A stretch of 5,415 nt of DNA, taken from the NCBI GenBank assembly GCA_027459365.1, contig DAIDIM010000062.1, positions 1 through 5,415 of the forward strand, given 5' to 3'. Numbering within the stretch: the first letter of the stretch is position 1; every line of letters begins with the position of its first letter. Under the pieces are notes generated by a model. The model saw only the letters and a list, made by a program, of their open reading frames with translations, made no database searches and had not been told where the DNA came from. Position numbers and translations under genes: made by a program. Origin of the DNA: Chlamydiota bacterium (lineage in GTDB: Bacteria; Chlamydiota; Chlamydiia; Chlamydiales; SM23-39). Below are positions 1 through 5,265 of the stretch, one piece after another.

Positions 1-146
1 TGAAATCGGCCAACCAAACATCTTCGATGTTTGAACATTGTAAATTTAATTTTTATCACATTCAACGAAATTCAAGATGTAGTGCCGAATCAACCTAGCT
101 TTAGGCGGGTTTCCCTATAGAGGCTTCTGAACTTGGGTTAATTAAA
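1..146. other. Left-edge intergenic stretch with a short hairpin
   Basis: No gene is supported here. An 8-bp perfect stem, CAAACATC (15-22) and GATGTTTG (26-33), with a 3-nt loop is visible. No T-run follows on either strand, so it is not a convincing intrinsic terminator. The frame starting at base 2 reads EIGQPNIFDV and stops at 32-34, so the hairpin could overlap the last codons of a gene entering from the left. Ten codons are too few to claim that. Confidence 0.3.
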
Positions 147-174
147 TTGACATTTTTTGATGTTATAGTATAAA
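147..174 (+). promoter_or_regulatory. Strong sigma70-type promoter for the 114-aa ORF
   Basis: A perfect -35 box TTGACA (147-152) is followed by a 16-bp spacer and a -10 box TATAAA (169-174, five of six consensus bases) in a very AT-rich context. Transcription should start near 181, giving a leader of about 28 nt before the ATG at 209. The leader would consist almost entirely of the hairpin at 187-204. This is the best promoter in the window and the main reason to take the short ORF behind it seriously. Confidence 0.7.
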
Positions 175-186
175 ATATTAATAAAC

Positions 187-204
187 CACCTATATTTATA
201 GGTG
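187..204 (+). promoter_or_regulatory. Leader hairpin sequestering the Shine-Dalgarno
   Basis: CACCTATA (187-194) pairs perfectly with TATAGGTG (197-204) across two bases. The right arm contains AGGTG (200-204), the only Shine-Dalgarno-like sequence before the ATG at 209, so the CACCT of the left arm acts as an anti-SD. The 2-nt loop is too tight as drawn, so the innermost pair or two would open in RNA. The arrangement resembles a simple RNA thermometer or translational switch; function is inferred. The start codon itself sits in the palindrome TATCATGATA (205-214). Confidence 0.5.
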
Positions 205-208
205 TATC

Positions 209-553
209 ATGATACGTGGAAATAATTATATGTATAATAATTGTTCAAAATTTGGGTTTTGCTCTATGGGATTACCCGCTCAACCGATCTATAGTATTAG
301 ATTTACAAAGGGCACTCCTGCTGTAACAAATGCTCTTCTAGTAATTCCAAAGCAAACTGACGCTCTTCAAGTAATCCCAGCGCAATCCTTTTCTCAAGAG
401 CAGATTTTGAGAAAAATAAAGTATTTGAGACAACAAAACGTAGAAAACCCAACAAATTCAGACAAAAAAATAAACTCTATATTTGGTTTTTGTTTCGCCA
501 TGGCATATTACAGCATGCCTATTTACTTAATTTCAGAAACGTTAGGGATTTAG
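209..553 (+). CDS. Hypothetical protein, 114 aa, with hydrophobic C-terminal segment
   Basis: I do not recognise this protein. It has a Cys/Asn/Tyr-rich N-terminus (residues 1-20), a 10-residue tandem repeat (ALLVIPKQTD at 42-51, then ALQVIPAQ at 52-59), a charged, probably helical stretch (62-88) and a hydrophobic segment at about 91-108 that could be one membrane helix or an amphipathic anchor. It has no clear signal peptide. The ATG at 209 is preferred because AGGTG lies 4 nt upstream and the promoter at 147-174 fits it. An in-frame ATG at 230 is possible but lacks a good ribosome site. The stop is 3 bp from the stop of the convergent minus-strand gene, so their transcripts should overlap. 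In an intracellular bacterium a small protein like this might be a secreted or membrane-targeted factor, but nothing in the sequence proves that. It could still be a chance ORF. Confidence 0.5.
   Translation: MIRGNNYMYNNCSKFGFCSMGLPAQPIYSIRFTKGTPAVTNALLVIPKQTDALQVIPAQSFSQEQILRKIKYLRQQNVENPTNSDKKINSIFGFCFAMAYYSMPIYLISETLGI
332..391 (+). repeat. Tandem duplication of a 30-bp unit inside the 114-aa ORF
   Basis: Two adjacent 30-bp units begin with GCTCTTC at 332 and 362. Over the first 24 bases, 20 positions are identical. The period is a multiple of three and yields the repeated peptide AL-x-VIP-x-Q. Two of the four differences are silent or conservative in the protein, which suggests an in-frame duplication that has diverged under some constraint. 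Confidence 0.65.
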
Positions 554-556
554 GCT

Positions 557-883
557 TCAAAATAGTTTTGCTTGATTTAAGTCATTTGCAAGTTTGTCTG
601 CTTCACTTTTTCCTGGGTGTCTTTTGTAGCTTTGAAAATCTCTATTGATCTGCTCATTTTGTTTTTGTAGTTCTGCATTCTTCAAAGCACTTGCCGTTTG
701 GTTTAAAACTTCCATTGCAGTCTCCATGACTTCCTGAAATTGATCTTTTTGAAAAGGATTCTTCGAAACACGTGATTGTTGGAGAGCTTTTTCAAATAAT
801 GTCACACCTTGCTGATATTCACTTGCGTATTCCCCTTGAATCTTTGATGATTGCCCTACATTTTCAGGATTCACTTCTGTCAT
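557..883 (-). CDS. Hypothetical Gln-rich helical protein, 108 aa
   Basis: No family is recognised. The start is the ATG at 883-881: GGAGG lies 4 nt upstream (888-892), a strong Shine-Dalgarno. The frame stays open to 988, but the extra upstream residues would run through an intergenic inverted repeat, so that extension is rejected. The product is small and soluble-looking, without a signal peptide, Cys or Trp. It has 15 Gln in 108 residues and is probably mostly alpha-helical from about 20 to 85, with heptad-like spacing in part (LFEKALQQ, VMETAMEVLNQTASALKNAELQKQ), then a basic stretch (YKRHPGK, 86-92) and a helical tail. Size and helicity would suit a chaperone, a coiled-coil secretion accessory or a phage/plasmid-type small protein; none can be chosen from sequence. 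It diverges from the outer-membrane protein gene at 1056 and converges on the 114-aa ORF. Confidence 0.75.
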   Translation of the reverse strand: MTEVNPENVGQSSKIQGEYASEYQQGVTLFEKALQQSRVSKNPFQKDQFQEVMETAMEVLNQTASALKNAELQKQNEQINRDFQSYKRHPGKSEADKLANDLNQAKLF

Positions 884-921
884 CTTTCCTCCATTGCAAT
901 ATATACTGAGGGGCATTGACT

Positions 922-955
922 TTTTTTCGTCTTGACCTGCGTCAAAACGAAAAAA
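922..955. promoter_or_regulatory. 15-bp-arm inverted repeat between divergent genes
   Basis: The left arm (922-936, T6 then CGTCTTGAC) and right arm (941-955, GTCAAAACG then A6) are complementary at 14 of 15 positions around the 4-nt loop CTGC. In minus-strand RNA the single mismatch becomes a U-G wobble, giving an unbroken 15-pair hairpin about 39 nt upstream of the 108-aa gene. The T-run is in the 5' arm and the A-run in the 3' arm on both strands, and neither strand has a T-tail after the stem, so it is not an intrinsic terminator. It may be an operator for the divergent promoters or a 5' leader structure. Each arm also carries TTGAC, a -35-like word. Confidence 0.6.
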
Positions 956-1001
956 TTTAACGCCCCGGTGTATCCTTTTCATTGCCAAAAAACAGACTAA
1001 A

Positions 1002-1029
1002 TTGAAACAAAAAATATTTTGAATATTTT
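1002..1029 (+). promoter_or_regulatory. Possible promoter of the outer-membrane protein gene
   Basis: TTGAAA (1002-1007, five of six) is separated by 16 bp from TATTTT (1024-1029, four of six). Start of transcription would be near 1036, leaving a roughly 20-nt leader. An inverted repeat TTTGAAT (1018-1024) and ATTCAAA (1035-1041) brackets the -10 box and could be an operator. The region is so AT-rich that such matches are easy to find by chance. Confidence 0.3.
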
Positions 1030-1055
1030 TTGAGATTCAAATACCATAGAACTCG

Positions 1056-2051
1056 ATGTATAAATATTTTATTTTTCTATCTAGTTTTTTTACATTTGCC
1101 CTTTTTTCACAGCAAATCCTATCGCCCCAAGCAATTGAAGAAGAGCTCATCTCCGCTTTCGAAAAATATCGAAGAGCTAAATCGATGTTTAATCCTTGGT
1201 ATACAGGACCTCTCATTACCCCTTCTCCGGGTATGATGCCTCCAGGTTATGCAAATATTCAGCCTTATCTGTTTGTCGGAGGAAATTACGGTTTGTTTAA
1301 TGAAGATCGGAAGAGAATATCCCTTCCCCATAATTTGTATTTCTTGAAAATTACTACAGGAATGGCAACGGGCATCACCCCATCAGTTGATTTTGCGATT
1401 ACTCCATCCTGGACAGTCAATTGGTCAGATCATCATGATGGAGGAGGCTTTAATGACCTTTCTGCAACGATTGGTTTTCTGATTAACCCCGAAACACTTT
1501 ATATTCCCGGCATGAAATTCACAATCTCAGAGACTTTTCCTACAGGGAAATATAAACATCTAAGCTTCAATGGATTAAGACTTAATTCTACTGGTGGAGG
1601 CTCTTGGCAAACTGCCTTTGGTTTTGCGATCTCTAAAATCATATGGTGGACATATCCTCATCCTATGAATGTTCGTTATTTTATTAGTTACACCATCGAA
1701 ACACCGGTGTATGTTTCAGGGTTTAACAGTTATGGTGGAGGAAAAGATACTAGAGGAACAGTTCGACCAGGGAATACCTTAACGAGCGATCTCGGCATCG
1801 AATATAGCCTAACGCAAAGATGGGTATTGGCTCTGGATATAGCCTATGTCGCGCAGAATAACACCAAATTTCATGGACATTCTACTAATCCTGTTGGATA
1901 CGGCTATAATGACAATTTGAGTTTAGCTCCTGCAATTGAATATAATTGGAGTGCTAATTTCGGAGTTTTATGGGGGGTTCAATTTTCTGTTTATGGTCGA
2001 AACAGTTTTAATTTCGCAACCGGCCAATTTAGTGTCGCGTACACTTGGTAA
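1056..2051 (+). CDS. Outer-membrane beta-barrel protein (MetA-pathway/transporter-like), 331 aa
   Basis: This is probably an outer-membrane channel or transport barrel. Residues 1-18 form a signal peptide: Lys3, a long hydrophobic core ending FTFALFS, then QQ. A short helical linker (24-44) follows, then a Gly/aromatic-rich body with alternating strands: PGYANIQPYLFVGGNYG at 63-79, ITPSWTVNWS with a GGGFNDLSATIGF strand at 115-141, ISETFPTGKY at 157-166, TPVYVSGFNSYGGG at 216-229 and LGIEYSLTQRWVLALDIAY at 246-264. It ends FSVAYTW, with alternating large hydrophobics and a terminal aromatic, the usual signal for assembly by the BAM machinery. The pattern resembles the 'MetA-pathway of phenol degradation'/transporter barrels (PF13557-like) of Legionella and environmental chlamydiae; that match is from memory and the substrate is unknown. 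An in-frame TAG at 1047 forces the ATG at 1056. No good Shine-Dalgarno precedes it. No clear terminator follows. Confidence 0.85.
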   Translation: MYKYFIFLSSFFTFALFSQQILSPQAIEEELISAFEKYRRAKSMFNPWYTGPLITPSPGMMPPGYANIQPYLFVGGNYGLFNEDRKRISLPHNLYFLKITTGMATGITPSVDFAITPSWTVNWSDHHDGGGFNDLSATIGFLINPETLYIPGMKFTISETFPTGKYKHLSFNGLRLNSTGGGSWQTAFGFAISKIIWWTYPHPMNVRYFISYTIETPVYVSGFNSYGGGKDTRGTVRPGNTLTSDLGIEYSLTQRWVLALDIAYVAQNNTKFHGHSTNPVGYGYNDNLSLAPAIEYNWSANFGVLWGVQFSVYGRNSFNFATGQFSVAYTW

Positions 2052-2056
2052 CTCAA

Positions 2057-2356
2057 ATGATCTACTCATACCGTTTCAGAATACGCGCCTTAATAACCTC
2101 AGTTTTACGACGTGTGCAAGTTTTTATACAGTTAAGAGTGTATCAAATTGAAGCAAATGGCTTGCCTCTCTCCTTATTCAAAAAAATACCTGTAGTGTGA
2201 GCTAATGCCTTTCTCGCCAAGCTGTGGTCAAGATATTCCTGCAACAACCCGAGCAAAGCGCTTATGTATGCAGGCCTTCCTTTCTATACATTTGCTGCCA
2301 TCTTCATCACGCTTGGCATCCTAGATGCGTTAATTCGTAATCGCTATCCTTGGTAA
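2057..2356 (+). pseudogene. Probable remnant of a small membrane protein or transporter C-terminus
   Basis: One frame is open from 2033 to a TAA at 2354-2356 except for a single TGA at 2198-2200. The first possible ATG is at 2057, 5 bp after the barrel gene's stop, without a Shine-Dalgarno. The part before the TGA (47 codons) is Arg-rich and unremarkable. The part after it (2201-2353, 51 codons) is more protein-like: ANAFLAKLWSRY, then a membrane-helix stretch LPFYTFAAIFITLGILDALI and a basic tail RNRYPW. That is how many inner-membrane transporters end. I read it as the decayed 3' part of a transporter-like gene; the family is not recognised. The post-TGA part could instead be a 30-aa single-helix protein starting at 2264, but no ribosome site supports that. 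The left limit is uncertain. Confidence 0.35.
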
Positions 2357-2703
2357 AAATCAAAAAATACTGCGAATAGCAGCCAAACGATCTTAACTTT
2401 TCGAAAATACCACTAAAAATATGTTTTTCCTTGTTCAAGGATCTGATTTATCTCAAACCAATCAATTGGAATACAAGCTTCTCAACAAACGCTCCAAGTT
2501 TTCTTTGTCTTCAGGAACAAGTAAGAGGAATTCCTATCTTTCTTGAAATCCGCGCTTTGAATCCAGAAATACCTATAAATCTTTTCCAGGAAAAGCCGCC
2601 TTTATTCATTAGACAAACCCAAATTATAAGTGTTCACATCCGCGAAAACTCCTTTTCAATCTTTGTAATGCAAAACAAACGAGATTAAAAACAAACAAAT
2701 CTA
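2357..2703. other. Gene-poor stretch, no supported gene
   Basis: Nothing here is convincing. A plus-strand frame is open from 2380 to 2688, but it has no ATG with a ribosome site; its first usable start is a TTG at 2431 and the translation matches nothing I know. Two short palindromes are visible: CCTTGTTCAAGG (2429-2440) and CTTTTCC/GGAAAAG around one base (2581-2595). Neither is followed by a T-run. The stretch also receives the 3' end of the nuclease operon from the right, with only a loose T-rich segment (minus strand, about 2690-2700) and no hairpin to end it. It looks like decayed or non-coding DNA between the barrel gene and the mobile-element cargo. Confidence 0.4.
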
Positions 2704-2934
2704 CTAGCTTTCCGCATAAGAATTTATATATCTATACCCCAATTCGTTACATTCCCAAACATCAGTTGCTCCATGAAGCCACATGCGACAATACTTTTCT
2801 TGCCAGTGTTCAGAAGATACTTGTTCAAAATGCGGATTATCTGTTGCAGTTCGCTCCCAATCTACTTTTATACCAGCGACTTCTTTCTCAAAATCATCGA
2901 GAATTGCACAGGCTTCATCAAGAGATTTGCTCAT
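2704..2934 (-). CDS. Small acidic protein coupled to the YhcG-type nuclease, 76 aa
   Basis: The family is not recognised. The ATG (2934-2932) starts 4 nt after the nuclease stop, and its Shine-Dalgarno GAGGAG (2942-2947) is made of the last two Glu codons of the nuclease, 7 nt of TAAACTC lying between. The two proteins are therefore almost certainly co-translated. The product is strongly acidic (16 Asp/Glu against 7 Lys/Arg) and has four Trp (26, 44, 52, 60) and three Cys (9, 49, 62). The N-terminal third looks helical (SLDEACAILDDFEKEVAGI); the rest is aromatic-rich (HWQEKYCRMWLHGATDVWECNE). Two TAG codons in tandem end it. A small acidic partner behind a nuclease gene could be an inhibitor (antitoxin-like), a DNA mimic, an adaptor, or simply a passenger. 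No antitoxin DNA-binding motif is visible. Confidence 0.75.
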   Translation of the reverse strand: MSKSLDEACAILDDFEKEVAGIKVDWERTATDNPHFEQVSSEHWQEKYCRMWLHGATDVWECNELGYRYINSYAES

Positions 2935-2938
2935 GAGT

Positions 2939-4027
2939 TTACTCCTCTAGCAATTTTGCCTTCTGTGTATACAAAGTCGCTTCCGCCTCAATTTCTTCAA
3001 TGGATGGCAGTGAGGCCTTGAAATCTTTCGGCAAAGAATCGATTAATTCGGCTTCGAAATTAGCGACACGAATGGGACAATTCTTATTGCGAAGAGCATA
3101 TTCGACAATGACTCGAGCTTTCGATTTGCAAAGAATCAAACCAATGGAAGGATTATCCCCAGGATTGCGAAATTTGTCATCGAGCGCCGCCAGATAGAAA
3201 TCGACCTGACCTGCATCTATTGGTTTAAACTTTCCAGCCTTAATCTCTATAAGAAAATAGCATCGAAGCTTGATGTGATAAAAAAGGAGATCGAGGTAAA
3301 AAGTCTCATCTCCTACTCGGATTGGAACTTGACGACCAACAAAAGCAAAACCATTTCCCAATTCTAAAAGAAATTTTTGAAGATGGTTCACCAAGCCTTC
3401 TTCAATTTCCTTTTCTCGCGCATCATCTACGATCGTCAAAAAATCGAAAGAATAAGGATCTTTGAGGATTTGTTCGGCTAAGTCTGATTGCATTGGAGGA
3501 AGGGACTTCTGAAAGTTATTGGGGGCTTTGCCTTGACGTTGATAAAGCTTGGAATCGATCCACATCTCTAAAACATTACGACTCCAACCATTTTCGATGG
3601 TTTTTCTGGCGTACCACTCCCTTTCAACCAAATTTTTTAATTGCTCAACAAGGGCAATGTTGTGACCCCATGGAATTAAAAGGCAGAAATCAGGCGGGCT
3701 TTCCAATTGTCCCACGGGCTGTGGGACAATTGCATATGACATATAGAACGATCTCATCCTAAATAGGTTAGTCCTAGAAAAACCACCTAATCCAGGAAAG
3801 TCAGATTGCAAATCTTTGCATAATCTCTCTAAAACCTGGCTTCCCCACCTTTCCTGATTCTGACGTGCTACGATTTCCTTGCCAATCCACCAATAAAGTC
3901 GAATGAGTTCTTGATTCACCGCCAGAGCTGCTTTGAGCTGGGATTCGCGAATGCGATTCTTAATATCCGCAAGCAAGAGAGGGTAACTCTCTGGAAGAAT
4001 TAAAACGGCTGTTGATTTTGGATTCAT
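2939..4027 (-). CDS. YhcG/DUF1016-family PD-(D/E)XK nuclease, 362 aa
   Basis: A two-domain protein. The N-terminal DUF1016_N winged-helix-like region spans about 12-195: LYWWIGKEIV at 44-53, GGFSRTNLFRMRSFY at 81-95, IPWGHNIALVEQL at 118-130, REWYARKTIENGWSRNVLEMWI at 136-157, LPPMQSDLAEQILKDPYSFDFL at 176-197. The C-terminal PD-(D/E)XK nuclease domain spans about 205-325: FVGRQVPI at 229-236, catalytic Asp246 in YLDLLFYH, Glu261 and Lys263 in EIKAGK, then QVDFYLAALDD and DNPSIGLILCKSKARVIVEYAL. All core catalytic residues and the full family length are present. The start is the ATG at 4027: AGGAG stands 6 nt upstream, and the frame's longer 5' extension has no support. YhcG-type genes occur widely on mobile elements and near type I restriction loci, and a defence or DNA-processing role is assumed but not established. 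Here the gene lies 130 bp behind an integrase and heads a two-gene operon. Codons 100-108 lie in a perfect hairpin. Confidence 0.93.
   Translation of the reverse strand: MNPKSTAVLILPESYPLLLADIKNRIRESQLKAALAVNQELIRLYWWIGKEIVARQNQERWGSQVLERLCKDLQSDFPGLGGFSRTNLFRMRSFYMSYAIVPQPVGQLESPPDFCLLIPWGHNIALVEQLKNLVEREWYARKTIENGWSRNVLEMWIDSKLYQRQGKAPNNFQKSLPPMQSDLAEQILKDPYSFDFLTIVDDAREKEIEEGLVNHLQKFLLELGNGFAFVGRQVPIRVGDETFYLDLLFYHIKLRCYFLIEIKAGKFKPIDAGQVDFYLAALDDKFRNPGDNPSIGLILCKSKARVIVEYALRNKNCPIRVANFEAELIDSLPKDFKASLPSIEEIEAEATLYTQKAKLLEE
3704..3732. repeat. In-frame palindromic element inside the nuclease gene
   Basis: CAATTGTCCCAC (3704-3715) and GTGGGACAATTG (3721-3732) form a perfect 12-bp stem around GGGCT. 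On the coding (minus) strand it encodes I100 to L108 (IVPQPVGQL), in the loop region between the SRTNLF helix and the IPWGHN block of the N-terminal domain, where length seems variable in the family. Its arms share ATTGTC/GACAAT with the two hairpins upstream of the same gene. Confidence 0.8.
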
Positions 4028-4078
4028 AAAAAACTCCTGATTCGTTCTAGAGGGACTGAGATACGATAACACCAACTC

Positions 4079-4105
4079 AATTGTCGTAACGCTGATACGA
4101 CAATT
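4079..4105. repeat. Upstream hairpin 1 of the nuclease operon
   Basis: AATTGTCGTA (4079-4088) and TACGACAATT (4096-4105) form a perfect 10-bp stem with a 7-nt loop, about 50 bp upstream of the nuclease ATG. No T-tail follows on the minus strand, so it is more likely an operator or nuclease/integrase recognition site than a terminator of the integrase transcript. A degenerate copy of the right arm, TACGATAA, lies nearby at 4062-4069 if read on the plus strand. Confidence 0.65.
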
Positions 4106-4119
4106 TGATCACTCGATAA

Positions 4120-4142
4120 TTGTCGCCATACTGTGGCGACAA
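4120..4142. repeat. Upstream hairpin 2 of the nuclease operon
   Basis: TTGTCGCCA (4120-4128) and TGGCGACAA (4134-4142) form a perfect 9-bp stem with a 5-nt loop, 15 bp beyond the integrase stop. It shares TTGTCG/CGACAA with hairpin 1, and an overlapping imperfect palindrome CGATAATTGTCG (4114-4125) adds another half-site. In the direction of transcription (minus) the stem is followed by TTAT rather than a U-run, so a Rho-independent terminator is only weakly possible. Confidence 0.6.
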
Positions 4143-4157
4143 AGTTTTGGACATGCA

Positions 4158-5228
4158 TCACGACATCCTTCTTTGGTTGATTTTATCCGAAATATGTTCG
4201 CTGAATTTCTTACTTGTTGCCGCATCGAGGTTGGTATACCTCAGCAAACAGGCCAAGGTACGATGTCCCATAGCAGATGCAAGCTCAAGATTGGATGCTC
4301 CCATATTGGCAGATAAAGTCGCGAATTGATGTCGAAGATCATGGAAATGGTAATCCTCAATTTTTGCCCGTTTAAGAGCCTCCATCCATGCCTTCTTAAT
4401 ATCTATGCGACCAAATGCTGTTTTGTTAGCAAACACCAAAGGCTTTGATAAATCGCGAATGATATAGAGTCTTTGCAGCTCATCTATGACAGGTTGAGAA
4501 AGAGTAACGCTTCGTGGCCGCCCATTTTTTGTCTCTTTAAAACTAGTCAGACGATTCTCAAAATTAATACTTTTCCATTCTAACCCAAGAATTTCCCCTC
4601 GACGAGCTCCCGTCGTCAGCGCGATCAAGACAATGCAATATAGATAAGAGGCTTTACTGCGCTTGCAAACATCGAGAAGTCGGATGAGTTCATCTTGAGA
4701 TAAAATTCGATCACGACCAGGAGATTCTTTAAGTTTAGAAAGGTTTGTGCAAGGATTCTCCGTAATCCATCGGAGTTTTTTCACTGCGTATCCAAAAGTC
4801 GATGAGAGCCTCGCTGTATAACGATTGATTGTCGAAGGACACCGCTTACTCCCATTAGGCAAAACAGCCTTAACAAGAACTTTCCGTTCCTCGGTAATCA
4901 GTTCAGGAGTGATCCGAATAAGGGCATAAGCACCTAAGCGTTCTTTCCAATATTCAAACTGTGCACGGCAATTTTTGAAGGATCGATAATGGGAGAGAAA
5001 TCCATCGTCATACATACGATCAATGAGCTGAGCATACGTATGATGCTGATTGTGGGCATCGAAGTTAAATCCCCCAAGCAGGCTACGACGCTCAGTATCT
5101 TTTACCCAGTCATCAGCTTCTTGCTTACGTTCGAAGTGATTACAAACAGTAGGGTAACCTTTGATACGGATGACGGCACGCCAGACAGAGGTGCCATTTT
5201 CATTTTTGCGCTTGTAAATCGACGCCAT
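4158..5228 (-). CDS. int: Tyrosine-recombinase integrase, 356 aa
   Basis: This catalyses site-specific integration and excision of the element. The N-terminal arm-binding domain is about 1-50 (MASIYKRKNENGTSVWRAVI, RIKGYP), the core-binding SAM-like domain about 60-160, and the catalytic domain about 175-345. The catalytic set is complete: Arg209 in TTGARRGEIL, Lys234 in KETKNGRPRS, His296 and Arg299 in HDLRH, His322 in MGHRT and the nucleophile Tyr331 in LLRYTNL. Length is normal for the phage/island integrase class. The ATG at 5228 is chosen because MASIYKRK is the usual beginning and GGAG (5232-5235) precedes it by 3 nt; an in-frame TTG at 5237 would add three residues but overlaps that ribosome site. 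The gene lies 161 bp from the 3' end of a tRNA gene and reads away from it, so the tRNA is the likely attachment site. No truncation is seen, so the element may still be mobile. Confidence 0.93.
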   Translation of the reverse strand: MASIYKRKNENGTSVWRAVIRIKGYPTVCNHFERKQEADDWVKDTERRSLLGGFNFDAHNQHHTYAQLIDRMYDDGFLSHYRSFKNCRAQFEYWKERLGAYALIRITPELITEERKVLVKAVLPNGSKRCPSTINRYTARLSSTFGYAVKKLRWITENPCTNLSKLKESPGRDRILSQDELIRLLDVCKRSKASYLYCIVLIALTTGARRGEILGLEWKSINFENRLTSFKETKNGRPRSVTLSQPVIDELQRLYIIRDLSKPLVFANKTAFGRIDIKKAWMEALKRAKIEDYHFHDLRHQFATLSANMGASNLELASAMGHRTLACLLRYTNLDAATSKKFSEHISDKINQRRMS

Positions 5229-5231
5229 ATT

Positions 5232-5265
5232 CTCCAATCTTTTAGATTTAGGTTTTCGATTGGAG
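5232..5265 (-). promoter_or_regulatory. Leader hairpin sequestering the integrase Shine-Dalgarno
   Basis: On the minus strand CTCCAATC (5265-5258) is followed 18 nt later by its exact complement GATTGGAG (5239-5232), which contains the GGAG ribosome site just before the ATG at 5228. An 8-bp hairpin in the mRNA would hide the site and hold integrase synthesis down. The A-rich loop includes the CCTAAAT motif, so protein binding there could compete with folding. Function is inferred. Confidence 0.5.

Noticed and set aside
2..34. Ten-codon tail EIGQPNIFDV as the end of a gene entering from the left
   Set aside because: Too short to distinguish from chance; the adjacent sequence is outside the window.
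559..571. CAAAA-TAG-TTTTG inverted repeat at the convergent gene ends as a terminator
   Set aside because: A 5-bp AT-only stem lying inside coding sequence is too weak to act as an intrinsic terminator.
884..988. N-terminal extension of the 108-aa minus-strand gene to 988
   Set aside because: It would run through the 15-bp-arm inverted repeat, and the ATG at 883 has a strong GGAGG site that explains the start fully.
1119..1331. Minus-strand frame opposite the barrel gene
   Set aside because: It is a shadow of a well-supported coding region with signal peptide and barrel pattern; no independent start signal is present.
2431..2688. Plus-strand frame of 85 codons starting at TTG
   Set aside because: The start is TTG without a Shine-Dalgarno or promoter, the translation matches no family I know, and the frame simply extends an open stretch beginning after a TAG at 2377. 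Noted under the gene-poor stretch instead.
4028..4075. Upstream start of the nuclease gene at 4075
   Set aside because: The ATG at 4027 has AGGAG six bases upstream and begins a family-like N-terminus; the extension has no ribosome site.
4120..4142. Intrinsic terminator for the integrase transcript
   Set aside because: The stem is good, but the minus-strand sequence after it is TTATCG rather than a T-run, and the same motif family recurs in hairpin 1 and inside the nuclease gene, which fits a recognition site better.
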